A DNA stretch of 29,348 bases, taken from positions 1 through 29,348 of the IMG/VR virus record IMGVR_UViG_3300035204_000030. The stretch is one strand, 5' to 3'. The position numbers were made by a program, and so were the translations under genes. This document shows, piece after piece, positions 1 through 8,840 of the stretch (within the stretch, counting starts at the first letter, position 1; each line of letters begins with the position of its first letter). The notes under the pieces were generated by a model. The model made no database searches and had not been told where the DNA came from. It saw nothing but the letters and a program-made list of their open reading frames with translations. Source of the DNA: a virus.

Positions 1-1
1 A

Positions 2-709
2 GAAAGAATATTAAAATCAGACCAAGGTCCAAAATGTGTAGTATTTGAAAGTGTATATTCTATGGACGGAGATATTGCTCCTGTAAAAGAAATAGCTGAC
101 TTATGTAAAAAGTATAATGCAATTTCTTATATTGATGAAGTACACGCTGTTGGTCTTTATGGACAAGAAGGTGCTGGAATATGTGAAAGAGATAATGTAG
201 AAGTTGATATAATAAATGGAACTTTAGCAAAGGCGTTCGGTGTACAAGGTGGATACATTGCAGGAAAGAGAGAGTTTATTGACGCAATAAGAAGTATGGC
301 GAGTGCTTTTATTTTTACAACTTCTGTAAGTCCAGTTATTTGTGCTGGTGCTTTAACAAGTGTTAAGTATGTTAGAGACCATCCTGAATTAAGAGATAAG
401 ATACACGAAAGAGCAAACAAAACAAAAGAAGAACTTGAAAGACAAGGAATAGAAGTTATGAAAAATGATAGTCATATTGTTCCTGTTATTATTGGAGAAG
501 CAAAAAGATGTAAAGCAATATCAGATGAATTACTTTACAAAGAAGGTATCTATGTACAACCTATCAATTGGCCAACGGTTGCTGTAGGTACTGAAAGATT
601 AAGATTTACTCCAACACCATTTCATACAGATAAGTTAATATTTGATATGGTAGTTAAAGTTAAATCTGCTATCAAAAAGTGTGGTAAGGGTTTAAAATAT
701 GATAGATAA
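2..709 (+). CDS. hemA: 5-aminolevulinate synthase, C-terminal part (cut by window edge)
   Basis: The reading frame is open from base 2, so the N-terminus lies outside the window; about 235 of the usual ~400 residues are present. ALAS condenses glycine and succinyl-CoA to 5-aminolevulinate, the first step of the C4 route to heme and other tetrapyrroles. Visible signatures are ESVYSMDGD, the PLP-contacting [10 protein letters not shown], and [12 protein letters not shown], whose lysine (codon 230-232) should form the Schiff base with PLP. The C-terminal [21 protein letters not shown] matches the family end, so the gene looks intact at its 3' side. These motifs favour ALAS over the related enzymes AONS (BioF) and KBL. 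It overlaps the next small gene by 11 nt. In a T4-like genome it is an auxiliary metabolic gene. The C4 pathway is typical of alphaproteobacteria, which fits a host of that class (inference). Confidence 0.9.
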   Translation, partial: ERILKSDQGPKCVVFESVYSMDGDIAPVKEIADLCKKYNAISYIDEVHAVGLYGQEGAGICERDNVEVDIINGTLAKAFGVQGGYIAGKREFIDAIRSMASAFIFTTSVSPVICAGALTSVKYVRDHPELRDKIHERANKTKEELERQGIEVMKNDSHIVPVIIGEAKRCKAISDELLYKEGIYVQPINWPTVAVGTERLRFTPTPFHTDKLIFDMVVKVKSAIKKCGKGLKYDR

Positions 710-878
710 AATTATAGCTGACGGTGGAGATGGTTTAGATGTTCTAATATATTGTCTATTCAACGAACCTTTTATACAAGGAATTATATTATTTGGGTTG
801 TTTATAGCGTTATTTTCTTGGTACTATGATAAAAAAATAGATGATAAAGCAAACTGGCACGGAAGCGACCACCTATAA
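699..878 (+). CDS. small single-pass membrane protein, unknown function
   Basis: A 59-residue protein starts inside the end of the ALAS gene (11-nt overlap) and stops just before the late promoter of gene 13. It begins [10 protein letters not shown] and has one hydrophobic helix at about residues 27-42 ([19 protein letters not shown]), then a charged tail ending in WHGSDHL. The layout suggests an inner-membrane protein with a short hydrophilic C-terminus. The overlap suggests translational coupling to ALAS. I do not recognise a family. It could be a structural or lysis-associated small protein, but nothing in the sequence settles this. Confidence 0.6.
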   Translation: MIDKIIADGGDGLDVLIYCLFNEPFIQGIILFGLFIALFSWYYDKKIDDKANWHGSDHL

Positions 879-880
879 AT

Positions 881-888
881 TATAAATA
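881..888 (+). promoter_or_regulatory. T4-type late promoter upstream of gene 13
   Basis: The sequence is an exact TATAAATA, the -10 element used by gp55-programmed RNA polymerase in T4-like phages. It lies between the stop of the small membrane protein and gene 13, with 26 nt before the ATG at 915 and an AAGGA ribosome site at 903-907. No -35 element is needed for this promoter class. Confidence 0.75.
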
Positions 889-914
889 TAGCAAAGAATT
901 AGAAGGAAATAACT

Positions 915-1721
915 ATGGCAAAACCAAATACCAGACAGACATTAATCTCTTATGCTAAAAGGGCATTGGGACATCCTGTTATAGAGATAAATGTTGATGA
1001 TGACCAAATAGATGATAGAGTAGATGAAGCGCTACAATACTATCAACAATATCACTATGACGCCATCAGAAGAACATATTTAAAATATCAATTAACTGAA
1101 GCAGACCAGAATAGAATTCTAGCAGATAGTACTGAAGGTGCAACAAAAAATTCTGTAACCACTACTTGGAAAGAAGGCAACAATTATATTATTGTTCCTG
1201 ATAGTGTATTTTCAGTAATAAACATATTTCCTTTTTCAAACAAAGGTAATTTAAATTTATTTGATGTAAGATACCAATTAAGATTAAATGACCTATATGA
1301 TTTCTCATCAACTTCTGTAATTAACTATGATGTAGTTATGAGACAATTAGATTTCCTAGACCATATATTAGTTGGTGAAAAACCTTTAAGATTTAATGTA
1401 CACGATAATAGACTTTATGTTGATATGGATTGGAAAAATGATTTACAAGTTGGCGAATATCTAGTTATAGAAGCATACAGAACTTTGGATCCTGATACTT
1501 ATACCGATGTATATGATGACCTGTGGTTAAAAAGATATACTACTACTTTAATAAAAAGACAATGGGGACAAAATTTAAGTAAATTCGCTGGGGTCGCAAT
1601 GATAGGTGGAGTAACCTTGAAAGGCGAAGAAATTTACACACAAGCATTACAAGACCAAGAAAATTTGGAAATAGAAATGAAAAAGTCTTACCAATTAAAC
1701 CCAGCATTTATGATAGGATAA
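915..1721 (+). CDS. 13: neck protein gp13 (head completion)
   Basis: The 268-residue protein corresponds to the T4 gp13 neck/head-completion protein (309 residues in T4, shorter in marine relatives). With gp14 it seals the filled head at the portal and forms the tail docking site. The N-terminal region about residues 1-70, with TLISYAKRALGHPVIEINVDD and DRVDEALQYYQQYHYDA, is the typical start of this family in marine T4-like phages. It is first in the series 13-14-15-16-17, as in T4. An AAGGA ribosome site lies 7 nt before the ATG, and an exact late promoter lies upstream. Assigned from family resemblance and gene order. Confidence 0.85.
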   Translation: MAKPNTRQTLISYAKRALGHPVIEINVDDDQIDDRVDEALQYYQQYHYDAIRRTYLKYQLTEADQNRILADSTEGATKNSVTTTWKEGNNYIIVPDSVFSVINIFPFSNKGNLNLFDVRYQLRLNDLYDFSSTSVINYDVVMRQLDFLDHILVGEKPLRFNVHDNRLYVDMDWKNDLQVGEYLVIEAYRTLDPDTYTDVYDDLWLKRYTTTLIKRQWGQNLSKFAGVAMIGGVTLKGEEIYTQALQDQENLEIEMKKSYQLNPAFMIG

Positions 1722-1728
1722 AAATAAA

Positions 1729-2568
1729 ATGGCCGTTAATCATTATTTTCAAGGCGGCGATGGCATAGGTAGTCAAAGTGAGAAAAGATTAATAGAAGAT
1801 TTAATCGTAGAGAATTTAAAAATCTATGGACACGCTGTTTATTATTTACCGAGAACTCTAGTTAATAGAGATTTAATCCTTGGCGAGGATTCTGCGTCTA
1901 GGTTTGACGACTCGTATTTAGTAGAAATGTATTTTGACACACCACAAGGGTTTGCTGGTGAAGAAGAAATAATTAGTAAGTTTGGATTAGAAGTAAGAGA
2001 CGATACGACCTTTGTTGTTGCGAAAAGAAGATTCCAAGAACAAGTAGATGACCCAGCAAACCTAATGGTGGATGGCAGACCTAATGAAGGTGATGTAATT
2101 TACTATCCTTTAATGAACAAGTTTTTTGAAATTGCGTTTGTAGAAGACCAGGAACCTTTCTTTCAATTAGGCAATTTACCTGTCTATAAATTAAGATGTA
2201 AAACATTTGAATATTCAAGTGAAGAATTTAATACAGGTCACGCTGATATTGACCAAGCTGATGATAGAAAATCACTTGATACATCTTTGGCACACCAGTT
2301 TAGACTTGAAGATGGTACACTAAATCAATCTTCTTATGATGGTTTCTTATTATTAGAAACAGGAGACTCACACGGTAATCCACTATACTTAATTAATGAA
2401 GAATGGGACGACACTACAACTGATGGAGACGCTGCTGAAAGTGTACAAACAAAATCTGCTTATGCTGATAATTTAGATTTAGATTCGGCTGCTGGTTTTG
2501 ATACTGCAACGGTTAATGACGATATATTAGACTTTACAGAAAAGAACCCATTTGGAGATGTTAAATAA
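1729..2568 (+). CDS. 14: neck protein gp14
   Basis: The 279-residue protein is the second neck component (T4 gp14, 256 residues), which binds gp13 under the portal. The N-terminus (HYFQGGDGIGSQSEKRLIED) and the segment VYYLPRTLVNRDLILGED are typical of marine T4-like gp14. The C-terminal ~60 residues are acidic and rich in Asp/Thr/Ala. It follows gene 13 by 7 nt and its stop overlaps the ATG of gene 15 by one base (TAATG), suggesting coupled translation. Assigned from sequence pattern and synteny. Confidence 0.85.
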   Translation: MAVNHYFQGGDGIGSQSEKRLIEDLIVENLKIYGHAVYYLPRTLVNRDLILGEDSASRFDDSYLVEMYFDTPQGFAGEEEIISKFGLEVRDDTTFVVAKRRFQEQVDDPANLMVDGRPNEGDVIYYPLMNKFFEIAFVEDQEPFFQLGNLPVYKLRCKTFEYSSEEFNTGHADIDQADDRKSLDTSLAHQFRLEDGTLNQSSYDGFLLLETGDSHGNPLYLINEEWDDTTTDGDAAESVQTKSAYADNLDLDSAAGFDTATVNDDILDFTEKNPFGDVK

Positions 2569-3380
2569 TGCTTGGAACTCATTTTTATAACGAAGGTATG
2601 CGAAGATTGACCATTGCTTTTGGTCAGATTTTTAATAAGATTATTGTACAAACAAAAGACGCAAATGGTTCAGTAGTTAAAAGATTTACGGTGCCATTAG
2701 CGTATGCACCAAAAGAAAAGTTTATTACTAGATTAACTCAACAAGGTGATTTACAAGATACTCAATTCGCAACAATACTACCTCGTATGGGATTTGAAAT
2801 ATCTGGTATAGATTATGACCCTAGTAGAAAGTTAAATAAATTACAAAAATATAGAAAACCAAAAACAGATGGTTCTTCTACAGACCAAGCTAACAAAATG
2901 GAATTTAACTATTCTCCAGTTCCATATAATATAACATATAAATTGTTTATATTTACAGCAACTGCTGAAAATGGATTACAGATAGTTGAACAAATAGTAC
3001 CATACTTTCAACCAGATTATACGGTTACAATTAATATGGTACCAAGTTTAGGAATTAAGCGTGATGTTCCTATTATAATTGGAGACATAACATACGAAGA
3101 TAGTTATGCTGGAGATTTTGAAACTAGAAGAGCAGTAATATATACATTAACCTTTACTGCTAAAACTTATCTATATGGACCTGCTACAAGTGCTGGTGTA
3201 GTTAGAAAAGTACAATCAGATTTAGGAACAGACTTTGATAAAAAAGCAAGGGAAGAAAGAATAGTAATTACTCCTGATCCTTCAACAGCAAAACCAGGAG
3301 ATGATTTTGGATTTACAACAACTATATCATTTTTTGAAGATGGTAAAAAATATGACCCTTCAAGTGGAAGTGATACATAA
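2568..3380 (+). CDS. 15: tail sheath stabilizer and completion protein gp15
   Basis: The 270-residue protein matches T4 gp15 in length (272) and position between 14 and the terminase genes. In T4, gp15 forms the hexameric terminator ring that caps the sheath and tube and joins the neck. The N-terminal MLGTHFYNEGMRRLTIAFGQIFN and the internal FATILPRMGFEISGIDYDPSRK are family-like. The start overlaps the gp14 stop by one base. No truncation or frameshift is visible. Confidence 0.85.
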   Translation: MLGTHFYNEGMRRLTIAFGQIFNKIIVQTKDANGSVVKRFTVPLAYAPKEKFITRLTQQGDLQDTQFATILPRMGFEISGIDYDPSRKLNKLQKYRKPKTDGSSTDQANKMEFNYSPVPYNITYKLFIFTATAENGLQIVEQIVPYFQPDYTVTINMVPSLGIKRDVPIIIGDITYEDSYAGDFETRRAVIYTLTFTAKTYLYGPATSAGVVRKVQSDLGTDFDKKAREERIVITPDPSTAKPGDDFGFTTTISFFEDGKKYDPSSGSDT

Positions 3381-3392
3381 TGAGAGGATATA

Positions 3393-4073
3393 ATGGACGA
3401 GATTTTATACAAAGAAAATTGCTTACCAGGTAATGTAGCAAATAGTTTTCAAAATAATATATACAGATTAGGTTATATAATATCTAAAGATATATTAGCA
3501 AATCAAATGGACAATCCAGGTATTGTTAAAGATGACAATACTTTCAATACCGTTCAAATGGTACACCGAGTCTATTCACACATAGACCAAAGACCACAAG
3601 TTAACCCAGGATTTGAACCAATTAAATATGCTTTGAATATGATGGTTGAAGGTTTTGGTTATAAAGTGAAAGAAATATTAAGATTAAAATTTAATATGAT
3701 ACAACCCCATCCAGATTTCAAAGAAGGTATGTATAACACAGCACATATTGATGATGAAGAAATGGCAAACCATTTTGTCTTAATTTATTATCCAATAGAT
3801 TCTGATGGCGATACTTATTTGTTTAATGAGAAATTTGATAAGCTAAAGAAACCAGAAAAACTAACTATACATAAACGAATAACACCAAAAGCAAATAGTT
3901 GTGTTATGTTTAAGGGAAATAGATTTCACGCAAGTGCTAATCCAATTAAAAGTGAAATGAGAATTATATTAAATTGTAATTTTTCTTTAGTAGAAAAGGA
4001 AGAGTTTAATGAACATAATAGAGATACAAGAAATGATCCTTTTAAAGGAACAAGTATAGAAGGTAAAGACTAA
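3393..4073 (+). CDS. 2-oxoglutarate/Fe(II)-dependent oxygenase inserted between genes 15 and 16
   Basis: The 226-residue protein has a double-stranded beta-helix oxygenase pattern. The probable iron ligands are H118 and D120 (AHIDDEE) and H179 (NRFHASANP), and the 2-oxoglutarate-binding arginine is R190 (SEMRIILNCNF). Proteins of this class couple oxidative decarboxylation of 2-oxoglutarate to hydroxylation or demethylation of a substrate. The layout resembles prolyl-4-hydroxylase-like phage enzymes, but the substrate cannot be read from sequence. It has its own AGAGGA ribosome site (3383-3388), and its stop overlaps the ATG of gene 16 by one base, so it is embedded in the late head/tail operon. 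A role in modifying a virion or host protein or nucleic acid is possible (inference). Confidence 0.8.
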   Translation: MDEILYKENCLPGNVANSFQNNIYRLGYIISKDILANQMDNPGIVKDDNTFNTVQMVHRVYSHIDQRPQVNPGFEPIKYALNMMVEGFGYKVKEILRLKFNMIQPHPDFKEGMYNTAHIDDEEMANHFVLIYYPIDSDGDTYLFNEKFDKLKKPEKLTIHKRITPKANSCVMFKGNRFHASANPIKSEMRIILNCNFSLVEKEEFNEHNRDTRNDPFKGTSIEGKD

Positions 4074-4573
4074 TGGGAAAACTAGAAGATAAGGTAAATG
4101 ATATTTTAGGTATTAAGGAAGAAAGTACTCCTGTCGCTGAATTAATGGTGCAAGAGAAAAAAGTTCCTGTGCCTAGAAAAGAGGATCCTAAAAAGGACGA
4201 TATAGATAATGATTACAAATATAGTAGAGAAAACTATTATGAATTAATTGAAAGAGGACAAGACGCAATACAAGGTATATTAGATGTTGCAAAAGAAGGA
4301 CAACATCCAAGAGCATATGAAGTTGCAGGTGCATTGATTAAAAATGTAGCAGACACCGTTGATAAATTACAAGACTTACAAACTAAATTATCAAAACTAA
4401 AAGAGTTACCTAATAAGACAACTGCCAATATCAAAAATGCTTTATTTGTTGGGAGTACTACAGACTTGCAAAAGATGTTAAAAGATAAAAAGATTAAAAA
4501 TGTAAATAAACAAACACCATCAGAAACAATGCAAGATGAATTAGAACCAATAGAGACAAAAGATGATAAATAA
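4073..4573 (+). CDS. 16: terminase small subunit gp16
   Basis: The 166-residue protein matches T4 gp16 (164 residues) in size and in its place directly before gene 17. Small terminase recognises concatemeric DNA and stimulates the large subunit during packaging. The central region from about residue 55 to 125 (YELIERGQDAIQGILDVAKE, then the helical VAGALIKNVADTVDKLQDLQ) fits the helical core of the family. The N- and C-terminal parts are charged and low in complexity. It overlaps the preceding oxygenase by 1 nt and gene 17 by 11 nt. Confidence 0.85.
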   Translation: MGKLEDKVNDILGIKEESTPVAELMVQEKKVPVPRKEDPKKDDIDNDYKYSRENYYELIERGQDAIQGILDVAKEGQHPRAYEVAGALIKNVADTVDKLQDLQTKLSKLKELPNKTTANIKNALFVGSTTDLQKMLKDKKIKNVNKQTPSETMQDELEPIETKDDK

Positions 4574-6200
4574 TGACGCATATTTAGGAAATCCAAATCT
4601 TAAAAAATCAGGTACTAAAACCGAGTTTACGGAAGAACAAGTAAATGAGTTTCAAAAGTGTACTGAAGATCCAATATATTTTATTAAAAACTATGTAAAG
4701 ATTGTTTCACTTGACCACGGTTTAGTTCCTTTCAAAACTTATAAGTTCCAAGATAAGATGGTTGATACTATGCACAACAATAGATTTTCAATCTATAAAT
4801 TACCTAGACAAAGTGGTAAATCTACAACTATCATATCTTACTTATTACATTATGCGTTATTTAATCCCAATTCAAGTATAGCGATTCTTGCCAATAAATC
4901 TTCTACTGCTAGAGATATATTGGGAAGATTACAACTAGCTTATGAAAACTTACCTAAATGGTTACAACAAGGTGTTATCAATTGGAACAAAGGTAATATA
5001 GAATTAGAAAATGGAAGTAAATTAGTTGCGGCCGCAACTTCTTCAAGTGCTGTCCGAGGTGGTTCATATAATATAATATTCCTTGACGAGTTTGCTTTCG
5101 TACCTACAACGATTGCCGAACAATTTTTTAGTTCAGTTTATCCTACTATTACTTCTGGTAAATCAACTAAAGTAATTATAGTATCAACTCCACACGGAAT
5201 GAATCAGTTTTATAAACTATGGATAGATAGTGAGAACGGAAAAAATGATTATGTTCCATTAGAAGTACATTGGTCAGAAGTACCAGGTAGAGACGCAAAA
5301 TGGAAAGAAGAAACAATTAGAAATACATCGGAAGCACAATTTGCTAGTGAGTTTGAGTGTGAATTTTTAGGTAGTATAGATACATTAATAGCTGCCTCAA
5401 AAATAAAAGCGACACCGTATATTACACCACTTAAAACAAATGGTAGATTAAGTATCTTTGAACAACCAGTAAAAGGCAACACATACCTATGTACGGTTGA
5501 TGTTGCCAGAGGTACATTAAAAGATTATTCAGCATTTATTGTTTATGATGTAACCAACTTACCTTATAGAGTAGTTGCTACATTTAGAGACAATGAAATT
5601 AAACCTATGTTATTTCCAGAAATGATTGCTAAAGTATGTAAGCAATATGACAATGCACATATACTTGTTGAAGTAAATGATATAGGCGCTCAGATTTCAG
5701 ATGGACTACATTTTGAAATTGAGTATCCAAATGTATTAATGACTACACAAAAAGGTAGAGCAGGACAAATACTTGGTGCAATGTTCAGTCAAAGAGGTTC
5801 ACAATTAGGTGTCCGTATGACAAAACAAGTTAAAAAAATGGGTACTGCTAATATAAAATCAATTATAGAAAGTGATAAACTAGTTATAAATGACTTTAAT
5901 ATCATAGAAGAAATGTCTACTTATACCCGAAAGAATCAATCTTGGCAAGCAGAAGAAGGTTGTAATGACGACTATATGACTTGTTTAGTTATACTTGGTT
6001 GGGTTGCAAACCAAAGGTTTTTTAAAGAATTAACAGACAGAAACATACGAGCAGAAATGTATAAAGAACAAGAAAAGCTAATAGAACAAGATATGGCACC
6101 TTTTGGATTTGTAGATGATGGTATAACCAGAGAGGAAGACAAACCGACCGTAGATGAATATGGAACGGTCTGGCATCCTGTAGTACGCAAAGGACAATAG
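4563..6200 (+). CDS. 17: terminase large subunit gp17 (packaging ATPase and nuclease)
   Basis: The 545-residue protein is the packaging motor. The ATPase domain shows Walker A PRQSGKST at residues 81-88, Walker B IIFLDEFAF at about 171-179 with the catalytic Glu after Asp, and the coupling motif VIIVSTP at about 204-210. The C-terminal RNase H-like nuclease domain shows its first acidic residue in CTVDVARG (D313) and a late acidic pair in NDDYMTC near residue 480. T4 gp17 is 610 residues, so this is a slightly shorter version as in other marine T4-like phages. I chose the ATG at 4563, which overlaps gene 16; the ATG at 4573 is in another frame and stops at once. It ends the packaging operon. 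Confidence 0.95.
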   Translation: MINNDAYLGNPNLKKSGTKTEFTEEQVNEFQKCTEDPIYFIKNYVKIVSLDHGLVPFKTYKFQDKMVDTMHNNRFSIYKLPRQSGKSTTIISYLLHYALFNPNSSIAILANKSSTARDILGRLQLAYENLPKWLQQGVINWNKGNIELENGSKLVAAATSSSAVRGGSYNIIFLDEFAFVPTTIAEQFFSSVYPTITSGKSTKVIIVSTPHGMNQFYKLWIDSENGKNDYVPLEVHWSEVPGRDAKWKEETIRNTSEAQFASEFECEFLGSIDTLIAASKIKATPYITPLKTNGRLSIFEQPVKGNTYLCTVDVARGTLKDYSAFIVYDVTNLPYRVVATFRDNEIKPMLFPEMIAKVCKQYDNAHILVEVNDIGAQISDGLHFEIEYPNVLMTTQKGRAGQILGAMFSQRGSQLGVRMTKQVKKMGTANIKSIIESDKLVINDFNIIEEMSTYTRKNQSWQAEEGCNDDYMTCLVILGWVANQRFFKELTDRNIRAEMYKEQEKLIEQDMAPFGFVDDGITREEDKPTVDEYGTVWHPVVRKGQ

Positions 6201-6216
6201 TATAGATTTGGTTAAT

Positions 6217-6224
6217 CATAAATA
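6217..6224 (+). promoter_or_regulatory. probable late promoter upstream of gene 18 (CATAAATA)
   Basis: CATAAATA differs from the late -10 consensus only at the first base. It lies in the 139-nt gap between genes 17 and 18, the longest gap in the virion module, where T4-like phages are expected to start strong sheath/tube transcription. Predicted initiation near 6230 would give a leader of about 110 nt. Confidence 0.5.
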
Positions 6225-6290
6225 TAAGTAATTGAGAAATTTGAATATGGGCGTATGAATAATACGAGTTTTGAACAATAAGGTAAATTA

Positions 6291-6310
6291 TGTATTTAAA
6301 TTTAAATACA
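6291..6310 (+). other. 20-bp perfect palindrome in the gene 18 leader
   Basis: The sequence TGTATTTAAATTTAAATACA reads the same on both strands. It lies about 17 nt before the AGGAG ribosome site (6327-6331) of gene 18. A smaller hairpin, CGTAT(6252-6256)/ATACG(6262-6266), precedes it. As RNA it could form an AU-only hairpin, as DNA a dyad for a protein. It may also be chance in AT-rich DNA. Confidence 0.4.
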
Positions 6311-6339
6311 AAAACAAATAATAAAGAGGAGAAAACCTA

Positions 6340-8283
6340 ATGGCATTTCAAGTATCACCAGGAGTTCTCGTACAAGAAAAGGATTTAACTAATATAATCC
6401 CAGCTGTATCTACTAGTATTGGAGCTTATGCTTTCAATGCTACAAGAGGTCCAGTTTCGGAGGTTACTTTAATAACTTCTGAACAAGATTTAGTTAGTGT
6501 TTTTGGAAAACCGACACAAAGTAATTTTGAAGAGTATTTTACTGCTTCATCTTTCCTTCAGTATTCCAATGCCCTAAAAATTGTACGAACAGAAAATACT
6601 GGTATAAAAAACGCTGTAACCAATTCAGGAACAGCGACATTGATAAGAAATACTAATGAATATAATTCTACATACTTAGCGGGATCAACGCCATACTCAG
6701 GAATCTCTGGAGTAGAGTTTGCTGCTAGATTTGCAGGAGTTTGGGGTAACGGATTAAAAGTATCTGTTTGTCCTTCAGCAACTGCATATGAACTAGAGGC
6801 GGTTACAACCGTTTCTGATTCAGCTGTAGCAGTAGGCGATACAACAATAACGGTAGCAAGTGGAACTAACATTAATGTTGGTGACATAATTGCATTTTCT
6901 ACAACGGCCGCAACTAACGACTATGATGACGGCCAAGAATACGAGGTTACGGTAGTTTCATCTAACGATATAACATTTAAAAGAGCAGTTGGTACAGGTG
7001 GATTAAATAGATCCATTACTAATGGTTCTAATGTTAGACGAAGATGGCAATACTATGACCGAGTAAGTGGAGCACCTGGAACATCTCCAGATGTATCTTC
7101 TGCTGGTAGAACAAATGACGAGCTACACATTGTTGTTGTTGATTCAGATGGTTCAGTAAGCGGCACAAAAGACGCTGTATTAGAAGTATATGAAAAAGTA
7201 TCAAAAGCAAAAGACGCCAAGGATGCAGGTGGTTCAAATAATTTCTATCCAGAAGTTATTTTTAAGAAATCATCTTACATCTATTGGGGAGACCACAACT
7301 CAAACGGAACTAATTGGGGACAAAGTAAAACTGAAAGTACTTCTGCATTTACAGATGTTACCGCTCCTATCGCACTAACCTTCGCTGGTGGTGTAGATGG
7401 TACGGCAACTGATGGTGCTAGATTAACTGGATTTGAATTGTTCCAAGACGCTGAAACCGTTGATGTTGGATTAATTATGGCTGGTAATGCTAGCGCTTCT
7501 TTAATCGGTGATTTAATTACAATCGCTGAGAAGAGAAAAGATTGCGTTGTATTTGCAAGTCCACAAAGGTCCGATGTAGTAAACATCACTTCTGCGATAA
7601 CACAAACAAACAATGTATTGGCATTTTTTAATACAATACAATCATCATCTTACATAGTCTTTGATAGTGGTTACAAATATACATACGATAGATATAGTGA
7701 TGTATATAGATATGTTCCACTAAACGGAGATATGGCTGGCTTATGTGCTAGAACAGACCTTACTAACGACCCTTGGTTTAGTCCTGCTGGATTAAATAGA
7801 GGTATAATTAGAGGCGCTGTTAAGTTGGCGTATAGTCCAAATCACTCACAAAGAGACGAGCTTTATAGAGCGAGAATCAATCCTGTTGTTTCTTTCCCTG
7901 GTCAAGGTATAATCTTATTTGGAGATAAAACTGGACTTACTACACCATCAGCATTTGACAGAATAAATGTAAGAAAATTGTTTATCGTTTTAGAGAAGGC
8001 AATCGCTACTGCTTCTAAATTCCAACTATTTGAATTCAATGATGAATTCACTAGAGCTGGTTTTAGAAATATGGTAGAACCTTTTTTAAGAGAAGTACAA
8101 GGTAGACGAGGTATCACAGACTTTTTAGTAGTGTGTGATGAAACTAACAACACAGGTGAAGTAATTGATAGAAATGAATTCATAGCTGAAATTTATATTA
8201 AACCAGCTAGAAGCATTAACTTTATCACATTATCTTTCATCGCAACAAGAACTGGCGTGGCTTTTGAAGAAGTCGCAGGTTAA
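6340..8283 (+). CDS. 18: contractile tail sheath protein gp18
   Basis: The 647-residue protein corresponds to T4 gp18 (659 residues), the contractile sheath subunit. The N-terminus (AFQVSPGVLVQEKDLTNIIP) is the classic start of myovirus sheath proteins. The C-terminal ~150 residues (INPVVSFPGQGIILFGDKT, then VRKLFIVLEKAI and FITLSFIATRTGVAFEE) form the conserved core that lines the tube and carries inter-subunit strands. The middle region (about 120-330) is more variable and Gly/Ser/Thr-rich, as expected for surface-exposed domains. An AGGAG ribosome site lies 8 nt before the ATG in the context AAAGAGGAGAAA, which recurs before gene 19. High expression is likely. Confidence 0.95.
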   Translation: MAFQVSPGVLVQEKDLTNIIPAVSTSIGAYAFNATRGPVSEVTLITSEQDLVSVFGKPTQSNFEEYFTASSFLQYSNALKIVRTENTGIKNAVTNSGTATLIRNTNEYNSTYLAGSTPYSGISGVEFAARFAGVWGNGLKVSVCPSATAYELEAVTTVSDSAVAVGDTTITVASGTNINVGDIIAFSTTAATNDYDDGQEYEVTVVSSNDITFKRAVGTGGLNRSITNGSNVRRRWQYYDRVSGAPGTSPDVSSAGRTNDELHIVVVDSDGSVSGTKDAVLEVYEKVSKAKDAKDAGGSNNFYPEVIFKKSSYIYWGDHNSNGTNWGQSKTESTSAFTDVTAPIALTFAGGVDGTATDGARLTGFELFQDAETVDVGLIMAGNASASLIGDLITIAEKRKDCVVFASPQRSDVVNITSAITQTNNVLAFFNTIQSSSYIVFDSGYKYTYDRYSDVYRYVPLNGDMAGLCARTDLTNDPWFSPAGLNRGIIRGAVKLAYSPNHSQRDELYRARINPVVSFPGQGIILFGDKTGLTTPSAFDRINVRKLFIVLEKAIATASKFQLFEFNDEFTRAGFRNMVEPFLREVQGRRGITDFLVVCDETNNTGEVIDRNEFIAEIYIKPARSINFITLSFIATRTGVAFEEVAG

Positions 8284-8306
8284 AAGGTAAAGAGGAGAAA
8301 TAAAAA

Positions 8307-8834
8307 ATGGCTAATATAAATGACTTCAAAACCAAACTTGCTGGCGGAGGAGCCCGAAAGAATCAGTTTAAGGTTACAATGCCTTTTCCTGGTTACGCAC
8401 AAGTTGGTGGAGAAACAGAAGAGTTAGCATTCTTATGTAATGCTACTTCTATTCCAGCAATGAGTATTGGTGTAGCTACGGTTAATTTCCGTGGAAGACC
8501 AGTCTACTTGGCAGGTGATAGAACATTCGCTGAATGGAGTATTACCGTTCTTAACGATACAAACTTTAGATTAAGGGACGCATTTGAAAGATGGCAAAAT
8601 GGTATTAATAATATGTCTGATAACGAAGGATTAGTAAATCCTGTTGATTATCAAGTAGACGCATTTATTGACCACCTTGACAGAAACGGTGCTACTATTA
8701 AATCATACACATTAAGAGGTTGTTTTCCAATCTCTATTAGTAGTATTGCTTTAGATATGGGCGAAGCTACTGAAATTGAAACTTTTGATGTAGGATTTAG
8801 ATACCTAACTTTTGAATCGAGAACGACTACTTAA
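8307..8834 (+). CDS. 19: tail tube protein gp19
   Basis: The 175-residue protein matches T4 gp19 (163 residues), the tube subunit inside the sheath. The N-terminal NDFKTKLAGGGARKNQFKV and the strand pattern FLCNATSIPAMSIG, VNFRGRPVYLAGDRTF and EWSITVLND are typical of the family. It follows gene 18 by 23 nt with the same AAAGAGGAGAAA ribosome-site block (AGGAG 8293-8297), consistent with co-expression. T4 and its relatives keep the order 18-19-20. Confidence 0.95.
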   Translation: MANINDFKTKLAGGGARKNQFKVTMPFPGYAQVGGETEELAFLCNATSIPAMSIGVATVNFRGRPVYLAGDRTFAEWSITVLNDTNFRLRDAFERWQNGINNMSDNEGLVNPVDYQVDAFIDHLDRNGATIKSYTLRGCFPISISSIALDMGEATEIETFDVGFRYLTFESRTTT

Positions 8835-8840
8835 TAGTTG

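Noticed and set aside
157-420. Minus-strand open frames inside clear + strand genes (for example 157-420, 4237-4596, 6558-6887, 12951-13424, 24958-25353)
   Set aside because: They lie fully opposite strongly supported genes, have no recognisable domains or ribosome sites, and are expected by chance opposite AT-rich coding sequence.
7190-7378. Second-frame + strand open frames inside genes 18, 23 and uvsW (7190-7378, 15218-15472, 18320-18526)
   Set aside because: Frameshadows of the sheath, capsid and helicase genes with low-complexity translations; no evidence of overlapping genes.
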